From Cellulosimicrobium protaetiae (GTDB taxonomy: Bacteria; Actinomycetota; Actinomycetes; Actinomycetales; Cellulomonadaceae): DNA of 64,000 nucleotides. Location: the NCBI RefSeq assembly GCF_009708005.2, contig NZ_CP052757.1, forward strand, positions 4,030,001-4,094,000, written 5' to 3'. Every line of letters starts with the position of its first letter. Within the stretch, counting starts at the first letter, position 1. The translations under genes were made by a program, and so were the position numbers. Below the pieces are notes generated by a model. It made no database searches. It was not told where the DNA came from and saw only the letters and a program-made list of their open reading frames with translations. Positions 25,090 to 34,143 of the stretch are shown piece by piece.

Positions 25090-26838
25090 ATGGCATCCAC
25101 GAGACTCACCGCGGAGTCGCGCCGGCAGGCGCTCGCCGCGCTCGAGGCCAGCACGAGCGCCGACGCGGAGCTCGACGTCCTCGTGATCGGCGGCGGCGTG
25201 ACCGGCGCGGGGATCGCGCTGGACGCCGTGACCCGAGGGCTCTCGACGGCGATCGTCGAGGCGCAGGACTGGGCAGCAGGGACGTCGAGCCGGTCGAGCA
25301 AGCTCGTCCACGGCGGCCTGCGCTACCTCCAGATGCTCGACTTCCACCTCGTCAAGGAGGCGCTCACCGAGCGCGACCTCCTGCTCAAGGACATCGCCCC
25401 GCACCTCGTGCGGCCCGTCCCCTTCCTCTACCCCCTCGAGCACCGCGTGTGGGAGCGTGCCTACGTCGGCGCGGGCATCGCGCTCTACGACACGCTCGCG
25501 AGCGTCGCTCCCGGCAAGCGGGCGATGCCGCTGCACCGGCACCTGTCCCGCAGCGGCATGGAGAAGAAGTTCCCCGACCTCGCGCACGACGCCGCGGTCG
25601 GCGCCGTCCAGTACTGGGACGCGTCCGTCGACGACGCCCGGCTGGTCACCACGCTCGTCCGGACCGCCGCGTCCTACGGCGCGCACGCCGCGGCGCGCAC
25701 GCAGGTCGTCTCGCTCACCAAGGGCTCGACGGGCGCTGTGAACGGTGCCGTCCTGGCAGACCTCGAGACCGGGCGGGAGATCACCGTGCGGGCGCGCGCC
25801 GTCATCAACGCGACGGGCGTGTGGACCGAGGACACCGAGGCGCTCGCGGGCAGCGAGGGCGGGCTCCGCGTGCTGGCGTCCAAGGGGATCCACATCGTCG
25901 TCCCGCGCGAGCGCATCAAGGGCAAGGTCGGCCTGATCCTCCAGACCGAGAAGTCGGTGCTCTTCGTCATCCCGTGGTCGCGCTACTGGGTGATCGGCAC
26001 CACCGACACCCCGTGGGAGCAGGACCTCCAGCACCCCGTCGCGACCTCGGCCGACATCGACTACGTGCTCGAGCACGCGAACGCGGTGCTCGCGCACCCG
26101 CTCACGCGCGACGACATCATCGGCACGTGGGCCGGCCTCCGACCTCTCCTGCAGCCCGGCACCAAGGAGGGCACGAGCTCCGCGAAGGTGTCGCGCGAGC
26201 ACACCGTGGCGTCCCCCACGCCGGGTCTCACGGTCATCGCCGGCGGCAAGCTCACGACGTACCGGGTGATGGCCAAGGACGCGGTCGACTTCGCGATCGG
26301 CCAGCGCGCGAGCGCCCTGCCCTCGATCACGCACAAGATCCCGCTGCTCGGCGCCGTCGGGCTCGACGCCGTCCGACGTCAGGCGCGGCCGTGGGCCTCG
26401 CGCTACGGCTGGACGCCCGCGCTCGTCGACCACCTGCTCCACCGCTACGGGTCCAACCTGCGCGAGATCGTCGAGCTGTGCGAGGCACGGCCGGACCTCG
26501 CGAGGCCGCTCGAGCACGCACCCGCGTACCTGCGGGCCGAGATCGCGTACGGCGTCTCGCACGAGGGCGCGCTGCACCTCGAGGACCTGCTGCTGCACCG
26601 CACCCGGCTCAACTACGAGGTCGCCGACCGCGGCCTCGCCGCGCTGCCCGAGATCGCCGACCTCGTCGGCGAGCTCCTCGGGTGGGACGACGCGACCCGC
26701 GCCGCCGAGATCACCAGCTACACCGACCGCGCGAACGCGGAGGCCGCCGCCGAGCAGGAGCCCGACGACGCGTCCGCCGAGCGCACCCGGCTCGAGGTCG
26801 ACGACGTGTCGCCCCTCCAGCCGCTGCGCACCACCTGA
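25090..26838 (+). CDS. glpD: Aerobic glycerol-3-phosphate dehydrogenase
   Basis: An FAD enzyme at the membrane that oxidises glycerol 3-phosphate to dihydroxyacetone phosphate and feeds electrons to quinones. The 582-residue protein has the FAD loop DVLVIGGGVTGAGIALDAVTRG (residues 29-50) and SSKLVHGGLRYLQ. It also carries the substrate-site region KGIHIVVPRERI, VIPWSRYWVIGTTDTPWE and the later VIAGGKLTTYRVMAKDAVD. A C-terminal helical domain follows from about residue 420. The ATG at 25090 has an AGAGAGGAAG site. First gene of the glycerol cluster. Confidence 0.95.
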   Translation: MASTRLTAESRRQALAALEASTSADAELDVLVIGGGVTGAGIALDAVTRGLSTAIVEAQDWAAGTSSRSSKLVHGGLRYLQMLDFHLVKEALTERDLLLKDIAPHLVRPVPFLYPLEHRVWERAYVGAGIALYDTLASVAPGKRAMPLHRHLSRSGMEKKFPDLAHDAAVGAVQYWDASVDDARLVTTLVRTAASYGAHAAARTQVVSLTKGSTGAVNGAVLADLETGREITVRARAVINATGVWTEDTEALAGSEGGLRVLASKGIHIVVPRERIKGKVGLILQTEKSVLFVIPWSRYWVIGTTDTPWEQDLQHPVATSADIDYVLEHANAVLAHPLTRDDIIGTWAGLRPLLQPGTKEGTSSAKVSREHTVASPTPGLTVIAGGKLTTYRVMAKDAVDFAIGQRASALPSITHKIPLLGAVGLDAVRRQARPWASRYGWTPALVDHLLHRYGSNLREIVELCEARPDLARPLEHAPAYLRAEIAYGVSHEGALHLEDLLLHRTRLNYEVADRGLAALPEIADLVGELLGWDDATRAAEITSYTDRANAEAAAEQEPDDASAERTRLEVDDVSPLQPLRTT

Positions 26839-26865
26839 CAGCAGAACACCGCTCGCGAACGAGCA

Positions 26866-26895
26866 CGGGCGCCGTCCGGCAGGGGACGGCGCCCG
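26866..26895 (+). terminator. Hairpin between glpD and glpF
   Basis: Perfect 12-base arms (CGGGCGCCGTCC and complement) enclose a 6-base loop just after glpD. There is no T-run. It may be a partial terminator separating glpD from glpF-glpK expression. Confidence 0.5.
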
Positions 26896-27015
26896 GCTCA
26901 CCTCGCACCACGACCTCACGGGGCGCACGCCGTCGGCGGACCGACCCGAGGACCCGGCGCTCAGGCGCGCCGGGACGGTTGAGACAGAGAAGTCCACCAC
27001 GAAAGAGAGAGCACG

Positions 27016-27777
27016 ATGGATCAACTCCTCATGAACGCCTTCTGGTCCGAGATCCTCGGCACGGCGACCCTGATCCTCCTCGGTGCGGGCGTCGTCGCGA
27101 ACGTCATCCTGCCGAAGACGAAGGGCTTCAACGGCGGCTGGCTCCTCATCAACTTCGGATGGGGCCTCGCGGTCTTCGCCGGTGTGTACGTCGCCTTCAA
27201 GTCGGGCGCGCACCTCAACCCCGCCGTGACGATCGGCCTCTTCACGGCGCAGGAGCCCTTCTACTCGGTCACCGGTCCGGAGGGCGTGCTCACGGCGAGC
27301 ATCGAGCCGACGGTCGGCAACATGTTCATGTACTTCGGTGCGCAGATGATCGGTGCCTTCGTCGGCGCCGTCCTCGCGTTCCTCGCGTACAAGAAGCACT
27401 TCGACGAGGACGCCCCGGGCGCGACCAAGCTCGCCGTCTTCTCGACCGGTCCGGAGATCCGCTCCTACGGGTGGAACTTCGTCACCGAGGTCCTGGCGAC
27501 CTTCGTGCTCGTGTTCTTCGTCGTGGCGTCCGGCAAGACGCCGTCCGGCCTCGGGCCGCTCGCCGTCGCGCTCATCGTGGTCGGCATCGGCGCGAGCCTC
27601 GGTGGTCCCACCGGGTACGCCATCAACCCTGCCCGTGACCTCGGTCCCCGCATCGCGCACGCGCTGCTGCCGATCAAGGGCAAGGGCTCGAGCGACTGGG
27701 CCTACTCCTGGGTCCCCGTCGCGGGTCCGCTGGTCGGCGGTGTCCTCGCCGGCCTCCTCGGGGCCGCCTGGGTCTGA
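27016..27777 (+). CDS. glpF: Glycerol uptake facilitator (aquaglyceroporin)
   Basis: A 253-residue MIP-family channel for facilitated glycerol entry. Both pore loops are present: SGAHLNPAVTIG and GYAINPARDLGPR. The second loop carries the Asp after NPAR that marks glycerol-conducting members. Six membrane helices are visible. The ATG at 27016 follows a GAAAGAGAGA purine stretch. It sits between glpD and glpK, with stem-loops in both gaps. Confidence 0.95.
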   Translation: MDQLLMNAFWSEILGTATLILLGAGVVANVILPKTKGFNGGWLLINFGWGLAVFAGVYVAFKSGAHLNPAVTIGLFTAQEPFYSVTGPEGVLTASIEPTVGNMFMYFGAQMIGAFVGAVLAFLAYKKHFDEDAPGATKLAVFSTGPEIRSYGWNFVTEVLATFVLVFFVVASGKTPSGLGPLAVALIVVGIGASLGGPTGYAINPARDLGPRIAHALLPIKGKGSSDWAYSWVPVAGPLVGGVLAGLLGAAWV

Positions 27778-27804
27778 CCGGCCCGGACGACCTGCACTCT
27801 CCCC

Positions 27805-27842
27805 CGCGTGACCGGGGAGCCGGGGGCCTCCCCGGTCACGCG
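27805..27842 (+). terminator. Strong hairpin between glpF and glpK
   Basis: Perfect 15-base arms (CGCGTGACCGGGGAG and complement) surround an 8-base loop 27 bases after the glpF stop. Likely a partial terminator or processing/stability element setting glpF:glpK ratios. Confidence 0.6.
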
Positions 27843-27910
27843 ACCTGCCGCCGTCGGGCGGCGGGGCACCCACCACGCACACCACACCGACGTGAAGGAC
27901 TGAACGCACC

Positions 27911-29428
27911 ATGGCCGACTACGTTCTCGCCATCGACCAGGGGACCACGAGCTCCCGGGCCATCGTCTTCAACCACTCCGGGGAGATCGTCTCCACCGGG
28001 CAGCTCGAGCACGACCAGATCTTCCCGCGCGCAGGGTGGGTGGAGCACAACCCGGAGCAGATCTGGAACAACGTCCGCGAGGCCGTGGGCCTCGCGCTGA
28101 CCCGCGCCAACGTCACGCACCAGGACATCGCGGCGGTCGGCATCACCAACCAGCGCGAGACGGCCGTCGTGTGGGACAAGACCACGGGCAAGCCGGTCTA
28201 CAACGCGATCGTCTGGCAGGACACGCGCACGCAGAAGATCGTCGACGAGCTGGGCGGCTCCGACGGCCCCGAGAAGTACAAGGCGATCGTCGGGCTCCCG
28301 CTCGCGACCTACTTCTCCGGCCCCAAGGTCAAGTGGATCCTCGACAACGTCGAGGGCGCGCGCGAGAAGGCCGAGGCGGGCGACCTGCTGTTCGGCAACA
28401 CCGACACGTGGACGCTGTGGAACCTCACGGGTGGCGTCAACGGCGGCGTGCACGTCACCGACGTGACCAACGCGTCGCGCACCATGCTCATGGACCTCGA
28501 CACGCTCTCCTGGCGCGAGGACATCGCCGCCGACATGGGCATCCCGCTGTCCATGCTCCCCGAGATCAAGTCCTCCTCCGAGGTCTACGGGCACGGCCGC
28601 CAGCAGGGCCTCCTGCCGGGCGTGCCGATCGCGGGCATCCTCGGCGACCAGCAGGCCGCCACGTTCGGCCAGGCGTGCTTCGAGGTCGGGCAGGCCAAGA
28701 ACACCTACGGCACGGGCAACTTCATGCTGCTCAACACGGGCACCGAGAAGGTCATGAGCCAGAACGGGCTGCTCACGACCGTCTGCTACAAGATCGGCGA
28801 CCAGCCTGCCCGGTACGCGCTCGAGGGATCGATCGCCGTCACCGGCTCGCTCATCCAGTGGCTGCGCGACAACCTCGGCATGTTCGAGGACGCGCCCGAC
28901 GTCGAGTGGCTCGCCGGCAAGGTCGAGGACAACGGCGGCGCCTACTTCGTGCCCGCCTTCTCCGGCCTCTTCGCCCCGTACTGGCGCTCCGACGCACGTG
29001 GCGCGCTCGTCGGCCTCACGCGGTACGTCAACCGCAACCACATCGCGCGCGCCGCGCTCGAGGCGACCGCGTACCAGACGCGCGAGGTGCTCGACGCGAT
29101 GAACGCCGACTCCGGCGTCGACCTCACCGAGCTGCGCGTCGACGGCGGCATGGTCGCCAACGAGCTGCTCATGCAGTTCCAGGCCGACCAGCTCGGCGTC
29201 GACGTCGTGCGCCCCAAGGTCGCCGAGACCACGGCGCTCGGCGCCGCGTACGCCGCGGGCATCGCCGTCGGGTTCTGGAAGGGCGAGCAGGACGTCATCG
29301 ACAACTGGGCCGAGGACAAGCGCTGGAGCCCGTCGATGGAGTCCGGCGAGCGCGAGCGCCTGTACCGGAACTGGAAGAAGGCCGTGACGAAGACGTTCGA
29401 GTGGGTGGACGAGGACGTCGAGCAGTAG
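27911..29428 (+). CDS. glpK: Glycerol kinase
   Basis: Phosphorylates glycerol to glycerol 3-phosphate with ATP, trapping it in the cell. The 505-residue FGGY kinase has the phosphate loop [67 protein letters not shown] and the final [20 protein letters not shown]. The length matches the family. The ATG at 27911 follows GAAGGA. Last gene of the glycerol cluster, closed by a strong terminator at 29465-29501. Confidence 0.97.
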   Translation: MADYVLAIDQGTTSSRAIVFNHSGEIVSTGQLEHDQIFPRAGWVEHNPEQIWNNVREAVGLALTRANVTHQDIAAVGITNQRETAVVWDKTTGKPVYNAIVWQDTRTQKIVDELGGSDGPEKYKAIVGLPLATYFSGPKVKWILDNVEGAREKAEAGDLLFGNTDTWTLWNLTGGVNGGVHVTDVTNASRTMLMDLDTLSWREDIAADMGIPLSMLPEIKSSSEVYGHGRQQGLLPGVPIAGILGDQQAATFGQACFEVGQAKNTYGTGNFMLLNTGTEKVMSQNGLLTTVCYKIGDQPARYALEGSIAVTGSLIQWLRDNLGMFEDAPDVEWLAGKVEDNGGAYFVPAFSGLFAPYWRSDARGALVGLTRYVNRNHIARAALEATAYQTREVLDAMNADSGVDLTELRVDGGMVANELLMQFQADQLGVDVVRPKVAETTALGAAYAAGIAVGFWKGEQDVIDNWAEDKRWSPSMESGERERLYRNWKKAVTKTFEWVDEDVEQ

Positions 29429-29464
29429 GCCCGTCGCCGCTTCCTTCGCGGGACGCGGCACGTG

Positions 29465-29501
29465 CGGAGGGGCGGGGCGCCGGGTGCGCCCCGCCCCTCC
29501 G
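29465..29501 (+). terminator. Terminator after glpK
   Basis: A perfect 16-base-arm hairpin starting CGGAGGGGCGGGGC encloses a 5-base loop (CGGGT) 36 bases after the glpK stop. No T-run follows. Confidence 0.7.
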
Positions 29502-29590
29502 TCGTCCCCGGCCCGGCGGGCGAGCCACCGGGCACCTGCCTAGCGTCGGAGGAGGTCGCGACACGGCGGCCTGCCACGACGGGAGACGTC

Positions 29591-30100
29591 ATGACCGACA
29601 CGCACCACGAGCTGCCGCACGCCGGGTCCGACGAGGTCGAGAAGGTCCGCGAGCTCGTCAAGGACGAGCGGATCGCCATGCTCACGACCATCGCGGAGGA
29701 CGGGGGCCTCGTCAGCCGGCCCATGGGCGTGCAGGCCGTCGACTTCGACGGCGACCTGTGGTTCTTCGCCGCGACGGACTCCCACAAGGTCGCGGAGATC
29801 GCGCGCGACTCCGCCGCCAACGCCGCGTTCTCCGGGACGAGCTCGTGGGTGTCGCTCTCCGGGCGCGCCACGCTCGTGCACGACCCGGACAAGATCCGCG
29901 AGCTCTGGAACGCCGTCGCCGACGCGTGGTTCCCCGACGGTCCGGACACTCCCGGCGTCGTGCTCATCCGGCTGCACGCCGAGTCCGCCGAGTACTGGGA
30001 CTCCCCCGGCGGCCGCGTCGCGACGCTCTTCAGCCTCGTCAAGGCGAAGGTCACCGGGCGCCCGTACGAGGGCGGGGAGAACGAGACCGTCGAGCTCTGA
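29591..30100 (+). CDS. Pyridoxamine 5'-phosphate oxidase-like (general stress protein 26 type)
   Basis: A 169-residue protein with the split-barrel flavin-binding fold of the GSP26/PPOX-like group. VRELVKDERIAMLTTIAEDGGLVSRPM, LWFFAATDSHKVAEIARD and VSLSGRATLVHD are visible, with the later LIRLHAESAEYWDSPGG. Proteins of this group bind FMN or a related cofactor. Their substrates are usually unknown and they are often stress-induced. The ATG at 29591 has a GGGAG site. It appears monocistronic. Confidence 0.78.
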   Translation: MTDTHHELPHAGSDEVEKVRELVKDERIAMLTTIAEDGGLVSRPMGVQAVDFDGDLWFFAATDSHKVAEIARDSAANAAFSGTSSWVSLSGRATLVHDPDKIRELWNAVADAWFPDGPDTPGVVLIRLHAESAEYWDSPGGRVATLFSLVKAKVTGRPYEGGENETVEL

Positions 30101-30155
30101 GGGCTGCGCGCCGCCGACCTGCGCCGCCGGGGTCGCTCCCGCCCGGACGAGTCCC

Positions 30156-30161
30156 TACGGT
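30156..30161 (+). promoter_or_regulatory. -10 hexamer, leaderless start of oxidoreductase
   Basis: TACGGT ends 6 nt before the GTG start at 30168, matching the spacing at radA and disA. Confidence 0.45.
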
Positions 30162-30167
30162 GGTCAG

Positions 30168-31133
30168 GTGCGCGCGTGGGTCTACGAGCGGTACGGCGGC
30201 GTCGACGAGCTCCGGCTCCGTGACCTGCCGACCCCTGCGGCAGGGACGGGAGAGGTGCTCGTCGAGGTCGTCGCGGCGTCCGTGAACCTGTCGGACTGGG
30301 AGGCGCTGCGAGGCAGCCCGGGCTACGCCCGCCTCGACGGTCTCCGCGCGCCGCGCACCCACGTCCTGGGGTCCGACGTCGCCGGTCGCGTGGTCGCGGT
30401 CGGCGACGGCGTCACACGCTTCCGCCCGGGGGACGACGTCTACGGCGACAACCTCCCGCGCCGCGGCGGGTTCGCCCAGTACGTGGTGATGCCGGAGCAG
30501 GCGGTGGCGCGCAAGCCCCCGGGGCTGACCTTCGCCCAGGCGTCCACGATCCCGCAGGCGGGCGGCATCGCGCTGCAGGCCCTCGCGCGGGCGCATCCGG
30601 AGGCGCGGGTGCTCGTCAACGGCGCCGGAGGAGGGTCCGGGAGCTTCATGGTCCAGCTCGCGGTCGCGCGGGGGCTGCGCGTCACCGCGGTGGACGACGC
30701 GGGCAAGCTCGACTTCCTCAGGCGGCTGGGCGCGCACGAGGTGATCGACTACCGGCGGACCGACTTCACGCGGACCGGCCCGTACGACCTCGTCGTCGAC
30801 CTCGTCGCCCAGCGGTCGGTCTTCGCCTACCGGCGCGCGCTCGCCCGCCACGGTCGGTGCCTGATGGTCGGGGGCACGCTGCGGACGCTGCTCCGCATGC
30901 TCACCGTCGGGCCCGTCCTGGGCGCGCTGACCGGTGCGCGGCTCGGCGTCCTCCTCGTGCGGCAGGGTCCGCGCCACTTCGCGCCCCTCGCCGACCTGTG
31001 CGTCGCCGGCGACGTCGAGATCCACGTCGACCGCACGTTCGCCTTCGCGGACGTGCCCGCCGCGCTCACGCTGCACGGTGAGGGGCGCGCGCTGGGGAAG
31101 GTCGTCGTCGCCGTGCGCGACACCCCTGGTTAG
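30168..31133 (+). CDS. Zinc-independent alcohol dehydrogenase/quinone oxidoreductase family protein
   Basis: A 321-residue medium-chain dehydrogenase. The N-terminal GroES-like fold runs to VLGSDVAGRVVAVGDGVTRFRPGDDVYG. The NADPH-binding domain starts at ARVLVNGAGGGSGSFMVQLAVARG (about residues 145-170), followed by FLRRLGAHEVIDYRRTDF. The catalytic zinc ligands of classical alcohol dehydrogenases are not evident, so it is a quinone-oxidoreductase/enoyl-reductase-like member. The substrate is unknown. The GTG start is leaderless-looking. The next gene begins 9 bases after its TAG stop. Confidence 0.82.
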   Translation: MRAWVYERYGGVDELRLRDLPTPAAGTGEVLVEVVAASVNLSDWEALRGSPGYARLDGLRAPRTHVLGSDVAGRVVAVGDGVTRFRPGDDVYGDNLPRRGGFAQYVVMPEQAVARKPPGLTFAQASTIPQAGGIALQALARAHPEARVLVNGAGGGSGSFMVQLAVARGLRVTAVDDAGKLDFLRRLGAHEVIDYRRTDFTRTGPYDLVVDLVAQRSVFAYRRALARHGRCLMVGGTLRTLLRMLTVGPVLGALTGARLGVLLVRQGPRHFAPLADLCVAGDVEIHVDRTFAFADVPAALTLHGEGRALGKVVVAVRDTPG

Positions 31134-31136
31134 GGT
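31131..31136 (+). promoter_or_regulatory. -10 hexamer overlapping upstream stop codon
   Basis: TAGGGT starts with the TAG stop codon of the oxidoreductase gene and ends 6 nt before the GTG start at 31143, giving an apparent internal leaderless promoter. Confidence 0.45.
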
Positions 31137-31142
31137 GAGCGC

Positions 31143-32456
31143 GTGAGCGTCGTGCGCGAGACCAGCTACACCGTCCCCGGGATCCACGTCACCGACCGCG
31201 AGCTCGAGGTGCCGCTCGTCTGGGGCGACGACGGCGACCCGCGCCGCCTGACCGTGTTCGTGCGCGAGCTCGTCGACCCGGTGCGGCGTTCCGACGACCT
31301 GCCGCTGCTCGTCTTCCTCCAGGGCGGCCCCGGCGGCAAGGGACCGCGCCCCACCGGCCCAGACGGCTGGGTCGGCACCGCCCTGGAGACGCACCGCGTG
31401 GTGCTGCTGGACCAGCGCGGGACCGGGCGCTCCTCGGCGGTGCGGGGCGCGGCGCTCGCGGCCCGCGGGACGGGCGCCGCCCAGGCCGACCACCTGGCGC
31501 ACTTCCGTGCGGACGCGATCGTCGCCGACGCGGAGCACGTGCGGCGCACCGTCTACGGCGGGCGGCGCTGGTCGTCGCTCGGCCAGTCGTACGGCGGCTT
31601 CCTCACGATGACCTACCTGTCCCGAGCACCCGAGGCGCTCACCGCGTGCTACGTCACCGGCGGGTTGCCGGGGCTGACGGCGGACGCGCGCGAGGTCTAC
31701 CGGCGTACCCAGCCGCGCGTCGTCGCGAAGAACGCCGCGTACCGCGAGCGCTACCCCGACGACGCGGCCCGCCTCGCGCGCGTGGCGGACCGGGTCGCGG
31801 CGGGCGACGTGCGGCTGCCCGACGGCGACGCGCTGACCGTGCGCCGGCTCCAGACGCTCGGCATGGACCTCGGGATGAAGCCCGGGCCCGAGCGCATCCA
31901 CTGGGTCCTCGACGAGGCGTTCGACGCCGACGCGCCCGGCGAGCTCACCGACACGTTCCTCGCGGAGGTTGCCGCGGCGACGTCGTTCCGCACGAACCCG
32001 CTCTACGCCGTCCTGCATGAGTCGATCTACGCGCAGTCCGGCACCGGGCCCACCGGCTGGGCCGCCGAGGCCGTGCGCGCCGAGGACCCGGCGTTCGACC
32101 CGGCGGCGCGGCCGCTGCTGCTGACCGGCGAGATGATCTACCCCTGGATGTTCGACGAGGTCGCCGCGCTGCGCCCCTTCCGCGCGGCGGCGGAGGCGCT
32201 CGCCGCCCGCGAGAGCTGGCCGGACCTGTACGACCTCGACGTGCTGGCCCGCAACGAGGTGCCGGTCGAGGCGGCGGTGTACTTCGACGACATGTTCGTC
32301 GACGCCGGCCTGTCGCTCGAGACGGCGACCCGCGTGGGAAACGTCCGCACCTGGGTGACGAACGAGCACGAGCACGACGGCCTGCGCACCGGCGACGTCT
32401 TCTCCCGCCTGCGCGACCGCCTGGCCGCCCGCGGCGGCCCCCTCCCCACCCGCTGA
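31143..32456 (+). CDS. Prolyl aminopeptidase-like alpha/beta hydrolase (S33 family)
   Basis: A 437-residue cytoplasmic hydrolase. The oxyanion region LVFLQGGPGGKG, the strand VVLLDQRGTGRSS and the nucleophile elbow GQSYGGF (Ser149) match proline iminopeptidases. The late NEHEHDGLRTGDVF holds the likely catalytic His. Larger than the usual 310-residue Pip, like the actinobacterial S33 members with an extended cap. Start is the GTG at 31143. Its stop codon lies in the left arm of the 67-base inverted repeat that also ends the convergent RamB-like gene. Confidence 0.85.
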   Translation: MSVVRETSYTVPGIHVTDRELEVPLVWGDDGDPRRLTVFVRELVDPVRRSDDLPLLVFLQGGPGGKGPRPTGPDGWVGTALETHRVVLLDQRGTGRSSAVRGAALAARGTGAAQADHLAHFRADAIVADAEHVRRTVYGGRRWSSLGQSYGGFLTMTYLSRAPEALTACYVTGGLPGLTADAREVYRRTQPRVVAKNAAYRERYPDDAARLARVADRVAAGDVRLPDGDALTVRRLQTLGMDLGMKPGPERIHWVLDEAFDADAPGELTDTFLAEVAAATSFRTNPLYAVLHESIYAQSGTGPTGWAAEAVRAEDPAFDPAARPLLLTGEMIYPWMFDEVAALRPFRAAAEALAARESWPDLYDLDVLARNEVPVEAAVYFDDMFVDAGLSLETATRVGNVRTWVTNEHEHDGLRTGDVFSRLRDRLAARGGPLPTR

Positions 32457-32515
32457 GTGCATGAAATAGTCGCGTCCGCGGGCCGCGGACGCGACTATTT
32501 CATGCACTCAGCGGG
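32449..32515. terminator. Perfect 67-base bidirectional terminator
   Basis: Two perfect 33-base arms (outer end CCCGCTGAGTGCATG, inner end GTCCGCGG) flank a single central G. Both convergent genes end inside the arms: each arm begins with the final Arg codon region and the TGA stop. The AAATA/TATTT segment gives a short U-rich stretch in both directions. Confidence 0.85.
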
Positions 32516-34028
32516 GGCCCGGTGACGGGGCGTGCTTGGCGAGGAACGCGTAGACCTCCGTGGCGTCGACGCCCGGGAAGGCGCCGGACGGGAGCGCGGA
32601 GAGCACGTGCTGGTGCATGCGGGCGCTGGGCCAGGAGGCGTCCTCCCAGCGCGTCGCCGCGTCGGCCGCGGGGCGACGGCAGCACGACTCGTCCGGGCAC
32701 GACGACTGGCGCCGCACGGCCGTGTCGCGGCCGCGGAACCACTTGGCCGACGCGAACGGCACGCCGACGGCGATCGAGAACTGGCCGGTCGTCGTCGTGC
32801 CGGTCTGGGTCGAGCACCAGAACGTCCCCGCCGGGGTGTCGGTGTACTGGTACGACTCCTGCGCCCGGTCGCGGCGCGTGAACGCCTCCCGGACGGCCCA
32901 CTTCCGGCAGACCATCTGGCCCTCGATCGCGCCCGTCACGTCGGCGGGCAGGGGCAGGCCGTCGTTCTCGTACCCGCGGAACAGCGCGCCGTCGTCGCCC
33001 ACGCGCAGGAAGTGCAGCGGGATGCCGAGGTGCACGGTCGCGAGGTTGGTGAAGCGCTGTGCGGCGGCCTCGTGCGTCACGCCGAACGCGTCGCGGAGGT
33101 CCTCGACCGCGAGGTCCTTCTCGCGCTTGCGCCGCTCGAGGAACTCGACGGCGGCGGACTGCGGGATGAGGCAGCACGCCGCGAAGTAGGTGATCTCGAC
33201 GCGCTGGCGCAGGAACTCCGCATACGAACGCGGCCGCTCGTGCCCGAGCACGCGGTGCGCGATCGCCTGGAGCGCGAGCGAGCGCAGGCCGTGCCCGCCG
33301 GGGATGGACGCGGGCGGCAGGTAGATGCGCCCGTTCTCCAGGTCGGTGACGGTGCGCGTCGAGTGCGGCAGGTCGTCGACGTGCCAGATCGTGAAGCCGA
33401 GCTGCTCGGCCATGCGCGCGACGGTGCGGTGCGTGAGCGCGCCGACCGTGTACCCGGCCTTGCGCGCCATCTCCTCCGCGAGCTCCTCGATGCCCGGGTA
33501 GTAGTTGTCGCGCGCCTGCCGTTCGAGCCGCAGCTCGGTGTTGGCGCGGCGCGCCTCCTCGGGGGTCGCGACGGCCTCGGTCGCACGGCGCTGGAGCTCG
33601 GTGTGCAGGCCGACGAGGTTCTCCAGGACCGGCAGGGGGAGCTTCTGGCTCGCCTTCACGGACGGCAGACCCAGCCCGGCGAACAACGGCCCCCGCTGCG
33701 CGCGGTCGAGCGCGATCTCCAGCGCGGCCCGGCGCGACGGCGGCTCGTCCGTGAGCAGGTCGGTCAGCGGCACGTCGAGCGCCTGCGCGAGATGCTGGAG
33801 GAGCGACAGCCGCGGCTCGCGGCGCCCGTTCTCGATCATCGACAGCAGGCTCGGGGCGGTGCCGACCGCCTCACCGAGCGCGTCGAGCGTGAGGCCGCGG
33901 GTCGTGCGGAAGTGGCGCAGACGGCGACCGAGCGTGAGGAGGTCCGCCTGCGGCTCGGGCTGCGGCGGCTCGCCCGGTCCGGACCCGGGACGACCGTCAG
34001 GGCGACCGGACGACGTCGTGCTGACCAT
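32508..34028 (-). CDS. RamB-type regulator (XRE HTH + IrrE-like + short-chain fatty acyl regulator domain)
   Basis: A 506-residue regulator. An N-terminal XRE helix-turn-helix (LGRRLRHFRTTRGLTLDALGEAVG, then SLLSMIENGRREPRLSLL; about residues 32-75) is followed by an ImmA/IrrE-like region. There LALQAIAHRVLGHERP replaces the strict HExxH metal site, and EITYFAACCLIP follows. A C-terminal domain has paired cysteines (SSCPDESCCRR) and FTRRDRAQESYQYTD. This architecture is that of RamB, which controls acetate and glyoxylate-cycle genes in Corynebacterium. The ATG at 34028 is divergent from pckG with 115 bases between, so control of gluconeogenesis is a natural inference. Confidence 0.85.
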   Translation of the reverse strand: MVSTTSSGRPDGRPGSGPGEPPQPEPQADLLTLGRRLRHFRTTRGLTLDALGEAVGTAPSLLSMIENGRREPRLSLLQHLAQALDVPLTDLLTDEPPSRRAALEIALDRAQRGPLFAGLGLPSVKASQKLPLPVLENLVGLHTELQRRATEAVATPEEARRANTELRLERQARDNYYPGIEELAEEMARKAGYTVGALTHRTVARMAEQLGFTIWHVDDLPHSTRTVTDLENGRIYLPPASIPGGHGLRSLALQAIAHRVLGHERPRSYAEFLRQRVEITYFAACCLIPQSAAVEFLERRKREKDLAVEDLRDAFGVTHEAAAQRFTNLATVHLGIPLHFLRVGDDGALFRGYENDGLPLPADVTGAIEGQMVCRKWAVREAFTRRDRAQESYQYTDTPAGTFWCSTQTGTTTTGQFSIAVGVPFASAKWFRGRDTAVRRQSSCPDESCCRRPAADAATRWEDASWPSARMHQHVLSALPSGAFPGVDATEVYAFLAKHAPSPGPR

Positions 34029-34030
34029 GG

Positions 34031-34047
34031 CTTGACAGTACGTCAAG
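34031..34047. promoter_or_regulatory. Inverted repeat over pckG -35
   Basis: CTTGAC-AGTAC-GTCAAG is a perfect inverted repeat two bases from the RamB-like start codon. It contains TTGACA, the likely -35 of pckG. Candidate operator. Confidence 0.55.
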
Positions 34048-34060
34048 ATCAGGTGATCTT
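34032..34060 (+). promoter_or_regulatory. Probable pckG promoter
   Basis: TTGACA (34032-34037) and GATCTT (34055-34060) are separated by 17 bases. The transcript would start near 34067 with a leader of about 77 bases. Confidence 0.5.
34045..34060. promoter_or_regulatory. Inverted repeat over pckG -10
   Basis: AAGATCA-GG-TGATCTT is a perfect 7-base-arm repeat that overlaps the first repeat by three bases and covers the proposed -10. Binding here would block pckG. Confidence 0.5.
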
Positions 34061-34143
34061 CACAGCGATCTGGTTGGAAATCTCTACGGGCGCGGCGCGA
34101 GGGTGGAAGGAGCACGAGGCCACCGCCGACCGAGGAGCACCCG

